A DNA stretch of 64,000 nucleotides from Gerris lacustris (GCA_951217055.1 OX578286.1:41087437-41151436); one strand, 5' to 3'; positions 11,701 through 20,168 are shown, counted from the first letter of the stretch. Notes: generated by a model from the letters alone, not told the origin. Numbers and translations are program-made.

Positions 11701-14700
11701 TATTGGCTATTTTTTAAATGTATAGATAGACTCCAAACTACGATTTGGAGAGTATTATATTCTTAGCAATGGAATTAATGATGTGTAATGTAGTCCTGAT
11801 TTTATCCTTAAAAGACTTTGGAAATAAAACTATTTAGGAATTTAATTAAATTGCTAGGTCTACATGCTTTTAGGAAACAGCCACTAATACCTAGCATGAG
11901 CCCCGCGTGGAGCGCGGGGTGAAAGCTAGTTTTTTATATTTTCCTGCGTATGTCTGTCCGTCCGTCCGGTCGCCTGCTCTCACGGCTACACCTTTCGTCC
12001 GATCACTTTGAAATTTGGTATGTGTCTTGTACCTACCCACATATTTTAAAAATATAGCGACTTAAAAAAAAATTGGGGTAAAAAAACTTAAGGGTTATAA
12101 TTTTTTAATTTGTTTTCGACACTGGGAGGGGTATAATATTTAAGGGTACGTCGAGCTGATTACAAAAATATATAATTATTTGGTTATAACTTTGATAGGG
12201 CGAGCGTAGGCAAGTTTGAAGTGGGTGTGAATCGTGTCCCCGTCCCCTCTATCTCGCTTATGTGAAGTGCAAAAAATCTGAAAAAATTCCTGAACATTCT
12301 TCGACCAAAAGTAAAGATACCACTTTTTGGAAATTTCGAAAAAAATATATATATATATTTTATTATTGAGAAAATACTTTTTTTATAATTATGGTCTTTT
12401 CGATGTATTTTATATGGTTGTAGTCCGGTTCAGTGCAGTGGCAAAAAAATACTTTATCAGAGTGTGTTTTGAGAATATCAGACCCTTAGGATAGTTCAAA
12501 GTATGTAAGCTTTTTAGCATTTTTAAAAAAACACTGTTTATACACTTTACAGTTAAACACACAGTGTGGCCTACGGAGCCTCGCTGTGTGCTGACTAGCA
12601 CACACTTGACCTGTTTATTTGTGTTCAGTTATTACATTATTGTTTAGATTACGCGATCTAAACGAGTGGAAGCGGAATCGAGACTGGATGAAAGAAGTGG
12701 TCGTTGACGGGGAGAAGGAAATGCAACCAGATTTATGGATAATACAGAGATACATTGAAAATCCTTATCTACTCGCTGGAAGGAAGTTCGATCTAAGAAT
12801 ATACGTTCTCGTCATGGCCGTAATATTATTAATCATAGTTATTATCAAGTTAGAATTACTGAAGAGGTATAAGAGAGTAACAATATTAAATCTATGATAG
12901 GGTTTATTCTAGTCCGATTGACCAGAAGAAAATTCATTCAACTGATGTGGTTTTAACCAAGGATCTTTGAATTTTCAGTCCAATGCCAATGCTCTACCAA
13001 TTTAGTTCCCCCAGTGAATAATTTTTCTTTACCTGAAGTGATAGACTAGTTCCAATTATAAGTTAAACTAGGCATCGCGTGGCTCATACATTGAAGAAAG
13101 CGTATGTAGCGTAGTAATAAAATGTTAGTCTCATCGAATAGATGATGATAGAATCTTTTCCCGTCCTGAAATTCCAATTTAATTTTTGAACCTCTCGTTT
13201 ACGCGAGCGTTGCGCGCGAACTCTTGGACGGATCACGCTGTCCAACGACCGTAGCCTGAGTATTAGTAAGAGGAACATGTATACCAAATTTCAACTAATT
13301 CAGTCAACTTTTACTCAAGTTATCGTTGGACACGTAAACGTTTCTGACAGACAGGATGCATAGTTTGTTGAATGTAAGAAGCTCGCTTCAATAATAGAGC
13401 ATTGGACTGGAAATCCAAAGGCCCTAGTTCAAATCCTGGGTAGTAAATTTTTAAGTCCCTTTTATAAGTAACCAAACGAGCGTAGTGAGTTCTTCAGTTT
13501 AGAGACTTGGGCTTTGAAAAGTTTTTTGTTGTACATCTAACAATAACTGGTGTACAAATTGATTGATTTTAACGAAATTTGGCATACAGTCGCATGCCAG
13601 CATTTGTGATAACTGAATGGTTTTTGGAAATTTCTCACTAAATATTTTCAAGATGGCGAACGACTAAGTTATGCATAAACTTAAAGGTCCTTGAAGTCAA
13701 TGCTGTAACCTTGAAATCTCCATTTTCATGTGATTATACATTATCAAAATTTGATAAGAAGATGCGTGCACAGCACAGCCTATCAACGTGAAACTGTAAG
13801 TGTAGGAAAAGAATAATGTAACTATTCTAATTTTACACTTAATATTTTCAAGATGGCGGCCAATATATGTCGGACGACTAAATAAATAAATTTTTAGTAA
13901 GCATGACATGTTGTACATCGTTTTAAAGGTCTTGAAGATTAGGAAAAGAATATGTAACTTTTACTACAAATTTTTCATTATTTGACGGCATTTTGAAAAG
14001 AAATATGGCCGAGAGTTGAGTTTGGATAAAAAGGTAATCCTTATTTAGTATGTCACATATAATTTTTGAGAGCTTTTTTCATGTAATTAAAAAAACAAAA
14101 ATGTAAGTATTTCTTCAAAAAATGTTTTCTGGTAGCCATATTGAAAGCATACATGTCCGGTATATAAGAGCAAAATGAAAATGTATCTATGCTAGTTCCT
14201 TAAACAACGCAACATAGTTATAATTTAAATTGAAATTGCTTCCTAAAGGATGACAAATTTTCTAGTTAGTTAAATCTATGTCTAGAACATTATATCAATA
14301 TGTAGGACGCTAAATCTATGTCTAGAACATTATATCAATATGTAGGACGCTAAATCTGTGTCTAGAACATTATATCAATATGTAGGACGCTAAATCTATG
14401 TCTAGAACATTACATCAATATGTAGGACGCTAAATCTGTGTCTAGAACATTATATCAATATGTAGGACGCTAAATCTATGTCTAGAACATCATATCAATA
14501 TGTAGGACGCTAAATCTATGTCTAGAACATTATATCAATATGTAGGACGCTAAATCTGTGTCTAGAACATTATATCAATATGTAGGACGCTAAATCTATG
14601 TCTAGAACATTACATCAATATGTAGGACGCTAAATCTATGTCTAGAACATTATATCAATATGTAGGACGCTAAATCTGTGTCTAGAACATTATATCAATA

Positions 14701-17700
14701 TGTAGGACGCTAAATCTATGTCTAGAACATTACATCAATATGTAGGACGCTAAATCTATGTCTAGATCATTATATCAATATGTAGGACGCTAAATCTATG
14801 TCTAGAAAATTATATCAATATAAAGGACAATAAATCTATGTCTTGAACATTAAATCAATATCTAGGGAGCATAGATTGGTACTAATTTATCACCCTATAA
14901 TATGTGTTTACTACTTATAAATAATTCCTTTGTCTACATAACTATTAAACATAAGGATGTCCAAAGAATTGAGGGCTAAGGAAACATCACACTTAGTGCA
15001 TGTAAGGATGATAATATCCCTTATTCTAATTAATTATTTGGGCACCAAGGGAATTTGACATATTAATGTAATTTTGGGTAGGTAACCAAGTAAATACGTA
15101 CCCAGGGATGTCCCTTAACTTTGTCCAAAGGAAATTTAATATACATATAGTGATGCGGCGCATAAAGAACTAACGTAGATAAATTTACATTTATCTCTTA
15201 TATCGACCACATTTGTAATCAATATGGCCACCAGAAACATTTTTTGGTTAAAACTTACATAATCTTAATCTACCAGAAAAGAGCTTTAGAAATGATGCAA
15301 CATGCTATACCAGCATAAAACCTTTTTTCAACACCTCCATTTTGGCCATACTTGATTTCGAAGTAAGCCGGAAAAAATTGTGAAGCAATAGTTTCGTATT
15401 TTATACAATACGGATTTAGATGATAAAAATCCGATGAAGTATTTATTTATTTTGTTTTATTTTATTTCTAGTTCAATCCTCTGAGAATATGGATCGCTAG
15501 AGAAGGTTTTGCAAGGATTTGCGGAACTCAGTACACGATGAAAGATCTAAAAGATACATTTATTCACTTAACTAACACTCATATACAACAAAATAGAAAT
15601 TTGGATCCATCTAAACATGTAAGTTGACACAAGCGTCCATATTGTTTCCAATAGATAACTTTTTAGGACGGCAAAAGAAATTGACAGCCGAAATGTTGCA
15701 GAATTTGCTGGATCAAACTCCAAAACTATTCACCAGTTTATTGCCATTAAATTAAAATATATGTAGCTACCTATAATTATCGTTGACATAATTAAGACTG
15801 GGGTGCAAATGGAGATTGACTCAATTAAGGCAGTATACTTAGTTGGATTTTGTTTTCCAGGGATGCAAATGGATATTGACTCAATTAAGGCAGTATACTT
15901 AGTTGGATTTTGTTTTCCAGGGATGCAAATGGAGATTGACTCAATTAAGGCAGTATACTTAGTTGGATTTTGTTTTCCAGGGATGCAAATGGATATTGAC
16001 TCAATTAAGGCAGTATACTTAGTTGGATTTTGTTTTCCAGGGATGCAAATGGAGATTGACTCAATTAAGGCAGTACTTAGTTGGATTTTGTTTTCCAGGG
16101 ATGCAAATGGATATTGACTCAATTAAGGCAGTACTTAGTTGGATTTGGTTTTCCAGGGATGCAAATGGAGATTGACTCAATTAAGGCAGTACTTAGTTGG
16201 AAGGCATGGATCTGATGCTGTTGAAAATTTATTCCAGTATATCGCTCGAGTTGTGATCACCTCGCTTCAGTCTGTTCAGAAAGCTATGATAAACAGTCTG
16301 CATTGCTTCGAACTCTATGGATATGATATTATACTCGACGAAAACCTCAAACCGTAAGATATATTTTTTCAAAATAAGAATTAAGGATAGCAAAGATCAG
16401 TCAATAATAAAATAATGAAGTTTTGGATTTACTAATGGAGAATTTTATTTTTTTCTTAAGGTGTATACAAGAATGTTGGTTTCTTGACGTAAATAGATTC
16501 AAATTTATTTCAGATGCTGACAGAAAGCCATTTTGTATTGGGTACTGATGCAATTATTTACTGGTTTTGACATACGTACCGATTATATTTATTTATTTAA
16601 CCCCAGTCTAGTTTAGTTATACACCTAGGACGAAACACTGGTTGGAAACTAGCTAATAGCTACAATAAACACGAGGCGGTTCTGGCCGACTCGACGGTCG
16701 AGTCGGCCTACGAGTGGAGTGTTCACATGTGCGCGGCGAAAAGTGGTGGCAACGAGTCGGTTTCTTCATGTAGGCATTAGTTCAATCGTCTTCTTTCGGG
16801 ATAACATGGATTTTATTGAAGATTTGGTCAAATTGTGGCTTTTATACCGTAGATTGAAGCGGCGAAAGAAAAGTATTTTGGTTTGGGAGCATACGATTGT
16901 TCAGGAGCGGCGATTAAAAGGATATTATGGCTTCAAATTAAATAAGATAGTGAAAACTTTTTAACTTTACGAGAAGTTTCACCGCCGGCCAGACGGTGGC
17001 GCCGACGAGTCGGCCCATGTGAACAGTTACGTTAAATCTTGCAGAGCACCAGCCGACTCGTCCGCCGACTCGACCTCCGAGTCGTCCTGAACCACCTCGT
17101 GTGAATGAAGCCTTAGGCTCTTATTGACCCTATACTTTACTATCCACGAGGTTAAGAGTTCCAGCCACTCCGCACATCATACTACTGTACAATGTACTGC
17201 TGAAGCGAGTACGGTGTCATCATTACCAAGCCATATAAATAAGATAATCGTGACGAGGGATCGAACCCACGACTTCTCGCTTCCCTTCATTAATTGATAC
17301 CCAAACAAAGATCAAAAATGATTTAAGCCACATGATCACACTGGCTCCCTCATTTAAACCTAAGTTCCAGCTAAATCATGTTTGAAGGTAATCTTGTGAT
17401 ATTTTCAGATACTTGCTGGAAGTGAATGCATCTCCTTCCTTGATGCCAACAAGCGAAAGTGATTACGTTATGAAATATAATTTACTTCTTGACACTATCA
17501 ATATTTTAGATTTGGAAAAAGAGTAAGTTTTTTATTATGAATGCAATACTATTTTTAAGTTTATTGGAATTATACTTTATAATATTTAATGTAATGTAAA
17601 ATTGGCATTATTGAATTCCAATCTATTAGAACATAACAATAAGTAAGACATGCTTGACACTAAAAATAAAAATGTTAGATGCGTGTAAAGCCTAGTTTTC

Positions 17701-19854
17701 ACAGTAAGAGTTCTTTCACAAGAGTACTATCATGATACCATCCTCAATAGTACTGTCATAAAGTCTACTGTCTAAATTCTTTTTAAGGTATGACTGTGTC
17801 ACTAGATGTGTTATAACCATGGCTGACAGCGGAGGTAGCAACGCACCCGCTGTCGTTGGTGTAATTATTAAAACCAAACGTAGAAAATAAAAAAAATAAA
17901 AATATGTGGGTGCGAGATAGTGGAGTCAAAGAAGAAATTAGTTTGGGGCAAAGGTTTTTCTTGACCAAGCTTGGAAATCTCCAGTATTCTTCTAAAAGTT
18001 GCGCTTCATTTTTAGAATCGTTACAAAAACCAAATACAGAACAAGAATTTAACACGTTTCAAGTAGATATTAATGTAGATATGATAAGGCAAGAGCAAAC
18101 TATTTCTATCGCACTGTCGTCTGTAGATATGTTTTTACAATATGCGTGATAGTTCTTTGACTCTCTCAAGAGCTGTGTCGCAGATCATTGACTATCACGT
18201 TGTCCATAAAGTAACAGTTTAGTTATGACGTTATGACAGTAACTATTATCAGAACTATGTCGCCGTGAAATCGAGACAATTACTACGTTTCCATGAGTTT
18301 ACAAAACCGTTTTGAAAATTGTTTTGGTTTCAAACCAAAAGTGTTTCCATTTCCATGAGGAATTTCCAATACAGTATTCAACACAATTTCAAAAGCTATA
18401 AACTTCCAGAGTAGTTATAGTTAAGTCAGGTTATAATATCTTAGCGCTCATCATACCTACTGCTCATGTCTCAATTCTGATTTCAATTCAATACCCCTTT
18501 CCATGCTATTGCTGTTTTTTCAAAACAGTTTTAAGACAAAACCAAAAATTTGCTGTTGTGACCTTGAAACTCAAAACGTCTTGAAATCACCGTTTTCATG
18601 GGGGTATTGTATACCAAAACTGTTTTCAAAACGGTTTTGAAAACTCACGGAATCGTAGTAATTGTGGATGATAATTTTATCCGTGAAGTGACGCATTAAG
18701 CCGTAGTAGCACCCAAGTAAAACAAAAATTCAAGTAGATAGTGTCAGAGTCTTTACCTCTGTCAATTAAGAGGTGACTTAAGTAGATGGTCAAGTTATAG
18801 TTACACAAATGCAAAATGGACTCGATATCTAGGAAAAGTGGCTTAAAACATGTGGTCTTGCCATTTGCCTATCGTAACTCACCTCTCTTGGAAGCGATCC
18901 TAGATTATAATGATTCTTTAACTCAGTGACCTGAGATTAAAGATGAGCTACCAATCGTCCTGTAGCTCATCGGACACTAATCAATTTAATACATTTAAAT
19001 ACTAATCTAGAGTTTCATTATCAGGATGATGGGTAAGGAAATCCGTGTTGGTGGATTGGATCTAGTATGGGACGGTGGGCCGATATTAGCACCATGCCCT
19101 GCTGCAAATTCTTGTGGACCATCTCTGAATCCAAACAGACTTAACGTCTTCCTTGGTAAGAATGCCGATTTATAACAAGTAATATCATTAACACCTCAAC
19201 AGATTGGAACTCAACTCTAAAATTATAACTCTAGAATGAATATAGTCATTTAATGTGACGTCCCTGGGAGCTAATTGTTATTATCTTTGCTTTGGAAACT
19301 GGAAGTTATGAGTTCTTTACTCCGGCAAGATGCCCCATGGTGCAGCTTCACCATGTAGATGAGACTAGGTACTTAAGTGAAGAGGTGACTCTCCGGTTAT
19401 ACTAATGTCAATTATACGATTCATAAAGCTGATGGAGTGACATACTAGCACACTGTTCCATACGCCCATAATTGTATATATGCCTTTTGGCAGGCCTAAC
19501 CCCTTTATGGGCTGTTGCGCCATGGATAATTTTTATTAAGATAGTCGTTTAATGATAATACCACGCCACTGCGACACATCCAATTGTACATACAGGTATA
19601 CAAACTGCCAAATTGGGATTTTTGCCACAACGAATTTCCAGAATCAGTAAAAAGATTATCAGTGCAAAATAATTAACTCATACTCATTTTCCGCATTGAT
19701 AGAAAAGGATTACATTTAATTTGAACAATAATCACCATTTCGTTTTGTGAATTAAAATTTGAAATATTTGTTTTTAGGCTGTTTAAACGACCGAGAAGAT
19801 AATTTGACAGCTGTTAAAGAATGGAAGATGCTAATCTTAAATCAAACTATGTAA
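2598..19854 (+). CDS. TTLL9: Tubulin glutamylase TTLL9, 3' part (seven exons, 314 residues)
   Basis: ATP-grasp ligase of the tubulin-tyrosine-ligase-like family. TTLL9 homologues add glutamate chains to axonemal tubulin in cilia and sperm flagella (family knowledge). Seven exons join in frame: 2598-2704, 12648-12819, 15472-15618, 16157-16353, 17409-17522, 19025-19155 and 19778-19854, 945 nt in all, with GT-AG boundaries and consistent phases. Numbering from the first visible residue: TWIVKP (17-22) with the nucleotide-binding K21, the QGRGIFLF loop (27-34), [11 protein letters not shown] (81-91), HLTN (125-128), ELYGYD (194-199) and LLEVNAS (210-216) with the metal/ATP residues E212 and N214. 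The C-terminal [13 protein letters not shown] and GCLNDR blocks are the features I associate with TTLL9 rather than other TTLLs. Roughly the first quarter of a typical TTLL9 is upstream of the window. The first visible intron (2705-12647) contains the ETH gene. Confidence 0.95.
2705..3449. other. TTLL9 intron start, with a 71-bp direct duplication
   Basis: AT-rich intron. About 2850-2950 is low-complexity sequence rich in AAAATCCC and CTGAAAT. A 71-bp block beginning CATCCATTTCC at 3069-3139 is repeated almost exactly at 3251-3321, about 110 bp apart. No gene seen. Confidence 0.7.
3450..4170 (-). mobile_element. F1 repeat element, copy a
   Basis: First of four copies of a family of about 720 bp (others at 10675-12612, 46752-48168 and 54527-55258). 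One end reads TTTTAGGGTCCGTAGGC and the other carries a GTGTGTGCTAGTCAGCACAC hairpin followed by AGGGTCCGTAGGC, so AGGGTCCGTAGGC is a short inverted terminal repeat. Inside are a GGACGGACGGACAGACA stretch and a G-rich tract. No transposase is present, and the short open frames in it are not genes. Superfamily unknown. Confidence 0.75.
4465..4561. promoter_or_regulatory. Cluster of nuclear-receptor half-sites upstream of ETH
   Basis: Three paired RGKTCA-type half-sites lie 270-370 bp before the ETH start of transcription. AGGTCA (4465-4470) and AGTTCA (4474-4479) form a direct repeat with 3-bp spacing. GGTTCA/TGAACT (4494-4505) form a palindrome with no spacing. TGAACAAGTTC (4551-4561) is a third inverted pair. 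EcR/USP binds such half-sites, and ETH transcription is induced by ecdysteroid in studied insects. Binding here is inference, as spacing and orientation are not the optimal one-base inverted repeat. Confidence 0.4.
4798..4836 (+). promoter_or_regulatory. ETH: ETH core promoter: TATA box and arthropod initiator
   Basis: TATATAAA at 4798-4805 is followed by TCAGT at 4832-4836, the arthropod initiator, with the predicted first transcribed A at 4834. The spacing of 34 bp from TATAAA to that A is slightly longer than usual. It predicts a 5' leader of 95 nt before the ATG at 4929 with no intron needed. Confidence 0.7.
4929..5414 (+). CDS. ETH: Ecdysis-triggering hormone (ETH) precursor
   Basis: A 161-residue neuropeptide prepropeptide. 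ETH is secreted by Inka cells of the tracheal epitrachial glands and starts the ecdysis sequence through the ETH receptor (known for the family). Seen here: a hydrophobic signal peptide (1-21, cleavage likely after VKS); KK at 60-61; peptide 1 [15 protein letters not shown] (62-76) followed by GRR; peptide 2 [15 protein letters not shown] (80-94) followed by GRR. In both, the Gly is the amide donor and RR the cleavage site, giving C-terminal PRI-amide. This FF-x-K...PRx-amide pattern is the ETH signature. The tail (98-161) has a KR at 125-126 and acidic stretches, like the ETH-associated peptide. ATG 4929 is chosen because it starts the signal peptide; the frame is open upstream to a TTG at 4872 but has no other ATG. 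One uninterrupted exon, nested on the same strand in a TTLL9 intron. Confidence 0.95.
   Translation: MAKYTSIVLIFEMFILIFVKSELVNENDSLDKNTFQMVKNPNLKYIPEPIRRENIQSLSKKNDFFFAKNLKSVPRIGRRNDFFAKTAAKSIPRIGRRDIAPEWMNTEGVAAWPWLRNDFGMGSFKRSYGNHLYHDDNDYVRYLDLTKELVEPRLQPVVQEY
5463..5476 (+). terminator. ETH: Possible ETH polyadenylation signals
   Basis: No AATAAA follows closely, but the common variant ATTAAA occurs at 5463-5468 and 5471-5476, 49-62 nt after the ETH stop codon, before a T-rich stretch. This fits a compact transcript that ends inside the TTLL9 intron. Confidence 0.45.
5521..5842. mobile_element. TIR-flanked dispersed repeat, copy 1
   Basis: Begins GAAGTGAAACTT (5521-5532) and ends with the inverted AAGTTTCACTTC (5831-5842). 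The first 190 bp, including GGCGGCGGGTAGAGTGAATT and GTGTAACGAAGTTTGCGATT, recur at 43164-43355, so this is a mobile family. It lies about 100 bp after the ETH stop codon. 5843-6084 holds nothing recognised. Confidence 0.6.
6085..6340. repeat. 59-bp minisatellite
   Basis: About four copies of a 59-bp unit built from sub-motifs of the type GGTACTTCTGTTACCT and GCAGCTACTGCTGTTACC, each a variant of one 15-20-bp ancestor. The + frame open across it (6054-6269) is a consequence of the repeat. Degenerate traces (GAGCAGGTACTTCTAAAAG) continue at about 6505 and 6770. Confidence 0.9.
6783..7460. repeat. 83-bp tandem array, about 8 copies
   Basis: An 83-bp unit beginning ACTAAAAGTTGTAAGACATC is repeated about eight times with almost no divergence. 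Later copies differ by one base (TTAATTAATC against TTAATTACTC). It lies in the TTLL9 intron after ETH. A diverged single copy precedes it near 6490-6570. 7461-8490 is AT-rich with no recognised feature. Confidence 0.97.
8500..10145. repeat. 63-bp AT-rich satellite array, about 26 copies
   Basis: A 63-bp unit containing GATAAGATTAATAGATTTAT repeats over 1.6 kb with very high identity. The commonest difference is TTGGTACG against TTAGTACG, mixed irregularly along the array. It is the largest array in the TTLL9 introns. GATAAG occurs once per unit and is a GATA-factor type motif, probably by chance. 10146-10675 is T-rich with no gene. Confidence 0.97.
10675..12612 (-). mobile_element. F1 repeat element, copy b, split by a Helitron
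   Basis: F1 sequence at 10675-10708 (TTTTAGGGTCCGCAGGC) resumes at 11930-12612 and ends with the GTGTGTGCTAGTCAGCACAC hairpin in reverse orientation. The 1.2 kb between the parts is the Helitron. The right half ends only about 35 bp before the next TTLL9 exon. Confidence 0.75.
10709..11929 (+). mobile_element. Non-autonomous Helitron
   Basis: Starts TCTATATATATAAAATTAAA after an A (10708) and ends CTAG (11926-11929) before a T. A 7-bp stem with a 5-nt loop, CCCCGCG-TGGAG-CGCGGGG (11901-11919), stands 6 nt before the end. The TC start, 3' hairpin, CTAG end and A/T flanks are the Helitron signature. No Rep/helicase is encoded. Homologous sequence returns at 63340-64000. The right F1 junction carries 8-9 extra bases (TTTTTATA) compared with other F1 copies, which a clean Helitron insertion would not predict. 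Confidence 0.75.
12648..12819 (+). CDS. TTLL9: TTLL9 exon: QRYIENPYL and RKFDLR block
   Basis: Acceptor TTGTTTAG ends at 12647 and donor GT is at 12820. It completes R36 and encodes residues 37-93, including [20 protein letters not shown], the central TTL ligase block. It leaves in phase 0, and joining to the next exon restores VLVM-A-FNPLR as expected for the family. Confidence 0.95.
12951..13010 (-). repeat. tRNA-derived sequence (SINE head or tRNA pseudogene)
   Basis: In reverse complement it reads GGTAGAGCATTGG and then ATTGGACTGAAAATTCAAAG, resembling the D arm and anticodon arm of a tRNA with a GAA-type (Phe-like) loop. The T arm is decayed (CTTGGTTAAAACC). It shares most of its core with the + strand tRNA-like sequence at 13375. 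It is not a functional tRNA gene as far as I can fold it. Confidence 0.5.
13375..13445 (+). repeat. tRNA-derived sequence, inverted partner of 12951
   Basis: Contains ATAGAGCATTGGACTGGAAA and AATCCAAAGGCCCTAGTTCA, with D-arm, anticodon-arm (loop CTGGAAA) and degraded T-arm similarity. Acceptor stems do not pair well, so a SINE head or pseudogene is likelier than an active gene. With the - strand copy at 12951 it brackets about 370 bp of sequence (GCGAGCGTTGCGCGCG region) that looks transposon-derived. Confidence 0.5.
13446..14266. other. Dispersed-repeat debris in TTLL9 intron
   Basis: Several short relatives of a family marked by CAAGATGGCG (13650, 13850) and AAATTTGGCATAC. Similar modules occur at 25625-26610, 49110-49650 and 62330-62650. 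They look like decayed transposon pieces, with no open frame of interest. Confidence 0.4.
14267..14870. repeat. 40-bp tandem array, 15 copies
   Basis: A 40-bp unit beginning TAAATCTATGTCTAGAACAT and ending TGTAGGACGC. Variants CTATG/CTGTG and TATATC/TACATC recur in a partly regular order, suggesting duplication of multi-unit blocks. The last three copies are more diverged. 14871-15471 has no recognised feature. Confidence 0.97.
15472..15618 (+). CDS. TTLL9: TTLL9 exon: FNPLRIW to HLTN block
   Basis: Acceptor TTATTTCTAG ends at 15471 and donor GTAAGT is at 15619. It encodes 49 residues (94-142) in phase 0 at both ends, from FNPLRIW to [10 protein letters not shown], a conserved TTL-domain region. 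The next exon is preceded by the repeated acceptor array. Confidence 0.95.
15801..16156 (+). repeat. Tandem copies of a TTLL9 splice acceptor and exon start
   Basis: Units starting at 15801, 15861, 15921, 15981, 16041 and 16099 (spacing 60 bp, then 58) precede the genuine exon start at 16157. Each has about 19 nt of intron ending TTTTGTTTTCCAG, then GGATGCAAATGGA and the next 25 exon bases. Copies alternate GGAGATT/GGATATT, so dimers were duplicated. The first lacks the AG. The other five are complete acceptors, but splicing to any of them meets a stop within one to three units. The 60-bp units carry TATACTTAG instead of TACTTAG. Confidence 0.9.
16157..16353 (+). CDS. TTLL9: TTLL9 exon: ELYGYD metal-binding block
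   Basis: This start is chosen because only the acceptor ending at 16156 keeps the frame. It encodes residues 143-207 from [13 protein letters not shown] to [16 protein letters not shown]199 is expected to be a metal ligand. Donor GTAAGAT follows CC at 16352-16353, and P208 is completed in the next exon. The genuine acceptor tract (TTTGGTTTTCCAG) has one more G than the upstream decoys. Confidence 0.93.
16380..16460. repeat. F3 dispersed repeat fragment
   Basis: AAGGATAGCAAAGATCAGTC and GTTTTGGATTTAC match the palindromic centre of the satellite at 24345-24490 and a piece at 46610-46750. Probably a small mobile family without coding capacity. Confidence 0.45.
16658..17112 (+). mobile_element. 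PIF/Harbinger-like non-autonomous element
   Basis: Long terminal inverted repeats: the right end, read inward, is GGCTTCATTCACACGAGG then TGGTTCAGG with several CGAGTCGG motifs. The left end has ACACGAGGCGGTTCTGG and CGGTCGAGTCGGC. TTA follows the right end. The 50-residue frame starting ATG 16807 ([33 protein letters not shown]) resembles the N-terminus of Harbinger transposases, then stops, so this is a deletion derivative in a TTLL9 intron. Confidence 0.6.
17165..17330 (-). mobile_element. tRNA-derived SINE-like repeat, copy 1
   Basis: In reverse complement it has a pol III B-box-like GTGGGTTCGATCCCTCG and then a body shared with 28690-28885 (both contain GCGARTACGGTGT on the + strand). 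It lies in the TTLL9 intron just before the LLEVNAS exon. Confidence 0.55.
17409..17522 (+). CDS. TTLL9: TTLL9 exon: [10 protein letters not shown] catalytic block
   Basis: Acceptor ATATTTTCAG ends at 17408 and donor GTAAGT is at 17523. It encodes residues 208-245, including [11 protein letters not shown] with the E-x-N pair that binds Mg-ATP, then a helical [19 protein letters not shown] segment. It leaves with GA, completed by G19025. Confidence 0.96.
17695..18240 (+). mobile_element. Degenerate Harbinger-like remnant
   Basis: The frame at 17904-18149 begins [16 protein letters not shown]. The WVRD...LG pattern is like the start of PIF/Harbinger transposases, preceded by KTKRRK-like basic residues and a stop. 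The left edge (GTTTTCACAGTAAGAG) and the right edge (TGACTCTCTCAAGAGC) look like element termini, but I could not define matching inverted repeats. Not an active gene. Confidence 0.4.
18277..18664. mobile_element. MITE with ~50-bp terminal inverted repeats
   Basis: CAATTACTACGTTTCCATGAG at the left edge is matched in reverse complement by CTCACGGAATCGTAGTAATTG at the right edge. Similarity continues inward through CAAAACCGTTTTGAAAA and GTTTTGG. The element is about 388 bp with no coding sequence. Confidence 0.8.
19025..19155 (+). CDS. TTLL9: TTLL9 exon: [13 protein letters not shown] block
   Basis: Acceptor TTCATTATCAG ends at 19024 and donor GTAAGAAT is at 19156. It encodes E246 (shared) to residue 289, including [17 protein letters not shown], the C-terminal block that points to TTLL9. 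The following [19 protein letters not shown] part looks lineage-specific. Confidence 0.94.
19320..19530 (-). repeat. Dispersed repeat shared with 30850-31095
   Basis: In reverse complement it contains TTAGGCCTGCCAAAAGGC and a TGTCACTCCATCAGCT motif, both echoed on the + strand at 30860-30945 in the same order. Probably an old SINE-like family. Confidence 0.45.
19778..19854 (+). CDS. TTLL9: TTLL9 last exon and stop codon
   Basis: Acceptor TTTGTTTTTAG ends at 19777. It encodes G290 (shared) to M314, starting GCLNDR, a block typical of the TTLL9 C-terminus, and ends with TAA at 19852-19854. Confidence 0.93.
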
Positions 19855-19927
19855 TTAATTACATTCTTTGAGTGTATTACATTCGATTTCTATCAGTGAT
19901 CATTTTCAAAGATAAATTATATATTCT

Positions 19928-19933
19928 AATAAA
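19928..19933 (+). terminator. TTLL9: TTLL9 polyadenylation signal
   Basis: AATAAA stands 74 nt after the TTLL9 stop codon, followed by a T-rich stretch at 19947-19964. It predicts a short 3' untranslated region. Confidence 0.7.
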
Positions 19934-20014
19934 CAGCTACTAAATTAATTTTTTTTTTTTTTTTCTAACATTTACTTATAATTAGAGGATAGGTATCGAT
20001 ACTAAAAATGCTTA

Positions 20015-20168
20015 AGCCTCTTCCAGACTTCCAAACCGAACAGAGGAAATGAGCCGAGCAACTGCGCATGCTCAGTCTTAAGTGCGCCTGCTCATCTCAG
20101 ACTGGTCATGCGTAGAGACCAATGCTTGGCTCGTTTCCTCTACTCAGTCCGGCAGTGTGGACGAGGCT
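20015..20168. mobile_element. Small Harbinger-type MITE with TTA duplication
   Basis: AGCCTC at the left and GAGGCT at the right are flanked by TTA on both sides (20012-20014 and 20169-20171), the 3-bp target of PIF/Harbinger elements. The inverted repeats extend about 40 bp through GAGGAAA-GAGCC. The centre carries GCGCATGCTCAG-type repeats. A longer relative is at 45690-45986. Confidence 0.75.

Noticed and set aside
13375..13445. Functional tRNA-Ser(GGA) gene
   Set aside because: Acceptor and T stems do not pair properly. It shares its core with a second tRNA-like copy nearby, pointing to a SINE or pseudogene.
15730..16122. Open frames on both strands with repeated [24 protein letters not shown] units
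   Set aside because: Artefacts of the tandemly duplicated acceptor-exon unit. The real frame is the third + strand frame from 16157.
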